A stretch of DNA of 64,000 nucleotides from Sporosarcina sp. PTS2304. GTDB lineage: Bacteria > Bacillota > Bacilli > Bacillales_A > Planococcaceae. The notes below the pieces were generated by a model, which saw only the letters and a list, made by a program, of their open reading frames with translations, searched no databases and had not been told where the DNA came from. Numbering within the stretch: position 1 is the stretch's first letter; every line of letters begins with the position of its first letter. The translations under genes were made by a program, and so were the position numbers. Location: assembly GCF_003351785.1 (NCBI RefSeq), contig NZ_CP031230.1, forward strand, positions 2,327,001 through 2,391,000, written 5' to 3'. Below are positions 62,180 to 64,000 of the stretch, in pieces.

Positions 62180-62980
62180 TTATTCTTTTGTTTGATGCAT
62201 CACTTCATCGATTTGGCGCTGTTGTTCTGCTTTTACTTCTTCAAGTTGGCGCAAACGCTCTGCTTTTTCGAATTTACGGTACCCTAAACGCGAGATGACA
62301 ATACTGATTTCATATAGTGCGAATAACGGTACAGTAGTGAATAAATGTGAAACGATATCTGGAGGTGTGATAAATGCTGCTAGTACGAACAAACCAAAAT
62401 AGGCGATTTTCCGTACTTTCACAAGCATTTTCGGCTCCAGCACTCCTAAACGGGATAGGAATAATATGATAATCGGCAATTGAAAAACGAATCCAAATGG
62501 TAACAATAAAGAAAATAGGAATGAGAAATACTCGTTAATACCGATTGTTTGCTCAATATTTAATTGACCCGACAAGTTAATCATGAACTTCATGACATAC
62601 GGCAACAAAACAAAGTACGAAAAACTAATTCCTGCTAAAAATAATAAAAAAGCAAATGGAATATACGATAATGTTACTTTTCGTTCCAGATCCCGTAAAC
62701 CTGGCGAAATGAATGCCCAAAATTGATACATAATCACCGGCGAAATAATAACAATCGCTAGAAACACAATCACTTTCAAATAGATCACGACTGGATCTAC
62801 TACATTAAATGCGTTCAGTTCAATTTGTTTCGCAGGCGTATCATATTGAATAAAATTGATCAGCGGCTTCGCAAGGAAGAAACTGCCGATTACTCCAACA
62901 ATAAAGAAAACGACGATAACCATCAGTCGTTTTCGCACTTCATCTATATGTTCAATGATCGTTAAGTTTTTATCTGCCAT
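62180..62980 (-). CDS. tatC: Sec-independent protein translocase TatC, 266 aa
   Basis: Six-helix core of the twin-arginine translocase, which recognises RR signal peptides. It begins with IEHIDEVRKRLMVIVVFFIVGVIGSFF and carries the conserved AFISPGLRDLERK loop and a periplasmic loop with PYVMKFMINLSG. A charged C-terminal tail (QLEEVKAEQQRQIDEVM) follows. ATG start, 18 bp after tatA. With TatA it makes a minimal TatAC system common in Bacillota. Confidence 0.95.
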   Translation of the reverse strand: MADKNLTIIEHIDEVRKRLMVIVVFFIVGVIGSFFLAKPLINFIQYDTPAKQIELNAFNVVDPVVIYLKVIVFLAIVIISPVIMYQFWAFISPGLRDLERKVTLSYIPFAFLLFLAGISFSYFVLLPYVMKFMINLSGQLNIEQTIGINEYFSFLFSLLLPFGFVFQLPIIILFLSRLGVLEPKMLVKVRKIAYFGLFVLAAFITPPDIVSHLFTTVPLFALYEISIVISRLGYRKFEKAERLRQLEEVKAEQQRQIDEVMHQTKE

Positions 62981-62997
62981 CAGAGTAACATCCTAAC

Positions 62998-63186
62998 TTA
63001 GCGCACTTCTTCTTTCTTGTCTTCAACCTTTTTTACCTCATCGTCATCCACAAGGCCTTTTGTTGCGTTTTTAAACTCACGCAATGAAGAACCGAATGCT
63101 TTACCGATTTCAGGTAATTTCTTAGGACCAAATATTAGCAATGCAATAACAGCAATAATTAGCAAACTTCCGATACCTGGAGCCAT
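62998..63186 (-). CDS. tatA: Sec-independent protein translocase TatA, 62 aa
   Basis: Pore subunit of the Tat system: N-terminal hydrophobic helix ([24 protein letters not shown]), the FGPKKLPE hinge and an amphipathic helix, then an acidic tail. The start at 63186 (MAPGIG) has AGGAGGT upstream; a GTG at 63195 would lie inside that site. Operon with tatC and likely with rex upstream. Confidence 0.95.
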   Translation of the reverse strand: MAPGIGSLLIIAVIALLIFGPKKLPEIGKAFGSSLREFKNATKGLVDDDEVKKVEDKKEEVR

Positions 63187-63249
63187 GCTGGCCACCTCCT
63201 CATAATATGTCTATTCTACATGAAAACCCGCACATTTACTATTAGCAGG

Positions 63250-63897
63250 TCACTTTATTTGTGAATCTTTTACGTCATTTTTAATGAGATAAATTAACGT
63301 CTGCAACTCTCCCGATAGATCAATGCTTTGAATGCGAATCGTCGGCGGTACAGAAAGCCGGATCGGTGTAAAGTTCAATATCCCTTTGACGCCAGTCTCC
63401 GCTAAACGGTCGGTCAGTTCTTGTGCTACACGCTGAGGAACAGTTAAAATAACCATCTCAATTCCAAGCTCTTGAATCTTTTCTTCCAATCGATCCGGTG
63501 GATAAATCGGAATATCATTCATCTCTTCGCCTTCATACGGCGCTTTCGGATCGAATGCTACTACAATTTTCGTATTATGGATTTTTTGGAAATTGTATTT
63601 CATGAATGCTTTCCCGAGACTCCCAACACCGATTAATGCAACGTTCGTCGCTTCGTCTTGATCGAGTGTCTGACGAAAAAATTGCAATAGAGAATCGACA
63701 TCATAGCCATAGCCTTTGCGACCAAGAGCACCGAAATGTGAAAAATCACGGCGAATAGTCGCTGCATCGATTTTCATCGATTCACTTAGTTCACTCGATG
63801 AAATTCGCTGAACACCGGCATCTGAATATTTTCTTAAAAATCTATAGTATAAAGGCAACCGTTTTGAAGTCGCCTGCGGAATTCTAGGTTTATCCAC
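63250..63897 (-). CDS. rex: Redox-sensing transcriptional repressor Rex, 215 aa
   Basis: NADH/NAD+-sensing repressor of fermentation and respiration genes. The N-terminal winged helix (residues about 10-75, [50 protein letters not shown]) precedes a Rossmann domain with GVGSLGKAF and a C-terminal swapped helix. GTG start with GGAGGTAGGG upstream. The 103 bp upstream (63898-64000) are at the window edge and show no gene. Rex binding sites were not located here. Confidence 0.95.
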   Translation of the reverse strand: MDKPRIPQATSKRLPLYYRFLRKYSDAGVQRISSSELSESMKIDAATIRRDFSHFGALGRKGYGYDVDSLLQFFRQTLDQDEATNVALIGVGSLGKAFMKYNFQKIHNTKIVVAFDPKAPYEGEEMNDIPIYPPDRLEEKIQELGIEMVILTVPQRVAQELTDRLAETGVKGILNFTPIRLSVPPTIRIQSIDLSGELQTLIYLIKNDVKDSQIK

Positions 63898-64000
63898 AGC
63901 AGTACCCTACCTCCATTGTTCCTTCAATAACCTACCCCGACAGAAGGGTATAGCCGCTTTTATCGTACAGTAGAACGCACGTATTGTAAAGCCGATTATT

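Overview
The window reads as a chromosomal segment of a low-GC Gram-positive bacterium. Genes have strong AGGAGG-type ribosome binding sites, groES/groEL sits behind a CIRCE operator, and rex-tatA-tatC lie together. There are PucR-type, IclR and XRE-cupin regulators and a YumC-type ferredoxin reductase. These point to Bacillota, family Planococcaceae; Sporosarcina is my best guess at genus, but that is inference. No rRNA, tRNA, CRISPR array or prophage was seen.

Positions 0.5-32 kb hold a large catabolic island, almost all on the minus strand. From left to right it contains an MFS transporter, TRAP transporter 1, an amidase preceded by an overlapping 38-codon small ORF, and TRAP transporter 2. 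Next comes an aromatic-oxidation module: a small IacB/IifA-like protein, an SDR, an M19 dipeptidase homologue, a phthalate-type Rieske oxygenase, an IacA/IifC-like flavin monooxygenase, a VOC protein, a YumC-type ferredoxin reductase, a [4Fe-4S] ferredoxin and a flavin reductase. A second module follows (19.4-24.6 kb): two paralogous intradiol dioxygenases, a second flavin reductase, a stand-alone FAD synthetase and an HpaB/PheA-type flavin hydroxylase. Each module has its own regulator, in which a XylR/MopR-like phenol-sensing V4R domain is joined to a PucR-type output. The lower beta-ketoadipate pathway is at 26.8-31.8 kb: thiolase, two CoA-transferase subunits, enol-lactonase, a DUF3237 protein and muconate cycloisomerase, with a divergent IclR regulator and a clear palindromic operator. 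No ordinary muconolactone isomerase is visible and DUF3237 occupies its slot. The whole can be read as two feeder routes, one phenol-like and one indole/indoleacetate-like, converging on catechol and then on acetyl-CoA plus succinyl-CoA.

Positions 32.7-35 kb are a scar. An IS3-family element with a programmed -1 frameshift sits against the last 59 codons of an (Fe-S)-binding protein gene whose remainder is missing. From 35 to 50 kb are scattered housekeeping and accessory genes: EamA transporter, OsmC protein, two c-di-GMP proteins, LLM oxidoreductase, quinone oxidoreductase with divergent TetR, ornithine cyclodeaminase-like protein, MHS transporter, a frameshifted XRE-cupin regulator, a pRiA4b ORF-3 protein, BluB and a LURP-one protein. 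A complete type I restriction-modification operon (hsdM-hsdS-hsdR) follows at 50.5-56.4 kb. The right end (56.6-64 kb) is core genome: an unknown gene, groEL/groES, a CPBP protease, a PBP4-like carboxypeptidase, tatC, tatA and rex. A 21-bp tandem repeat array lies against the carboxypeptidase stop codon.

Dispersed repeats worth noting are a GC-rich family with three copies (about 0.5 kb, 40.9 kb and 41.4 kb), a 113-bp MITE-like inverted repeat at 1.9 kb, and a 3'-end remnant of a second Rieske oxygenase gene at 17.0 kb.
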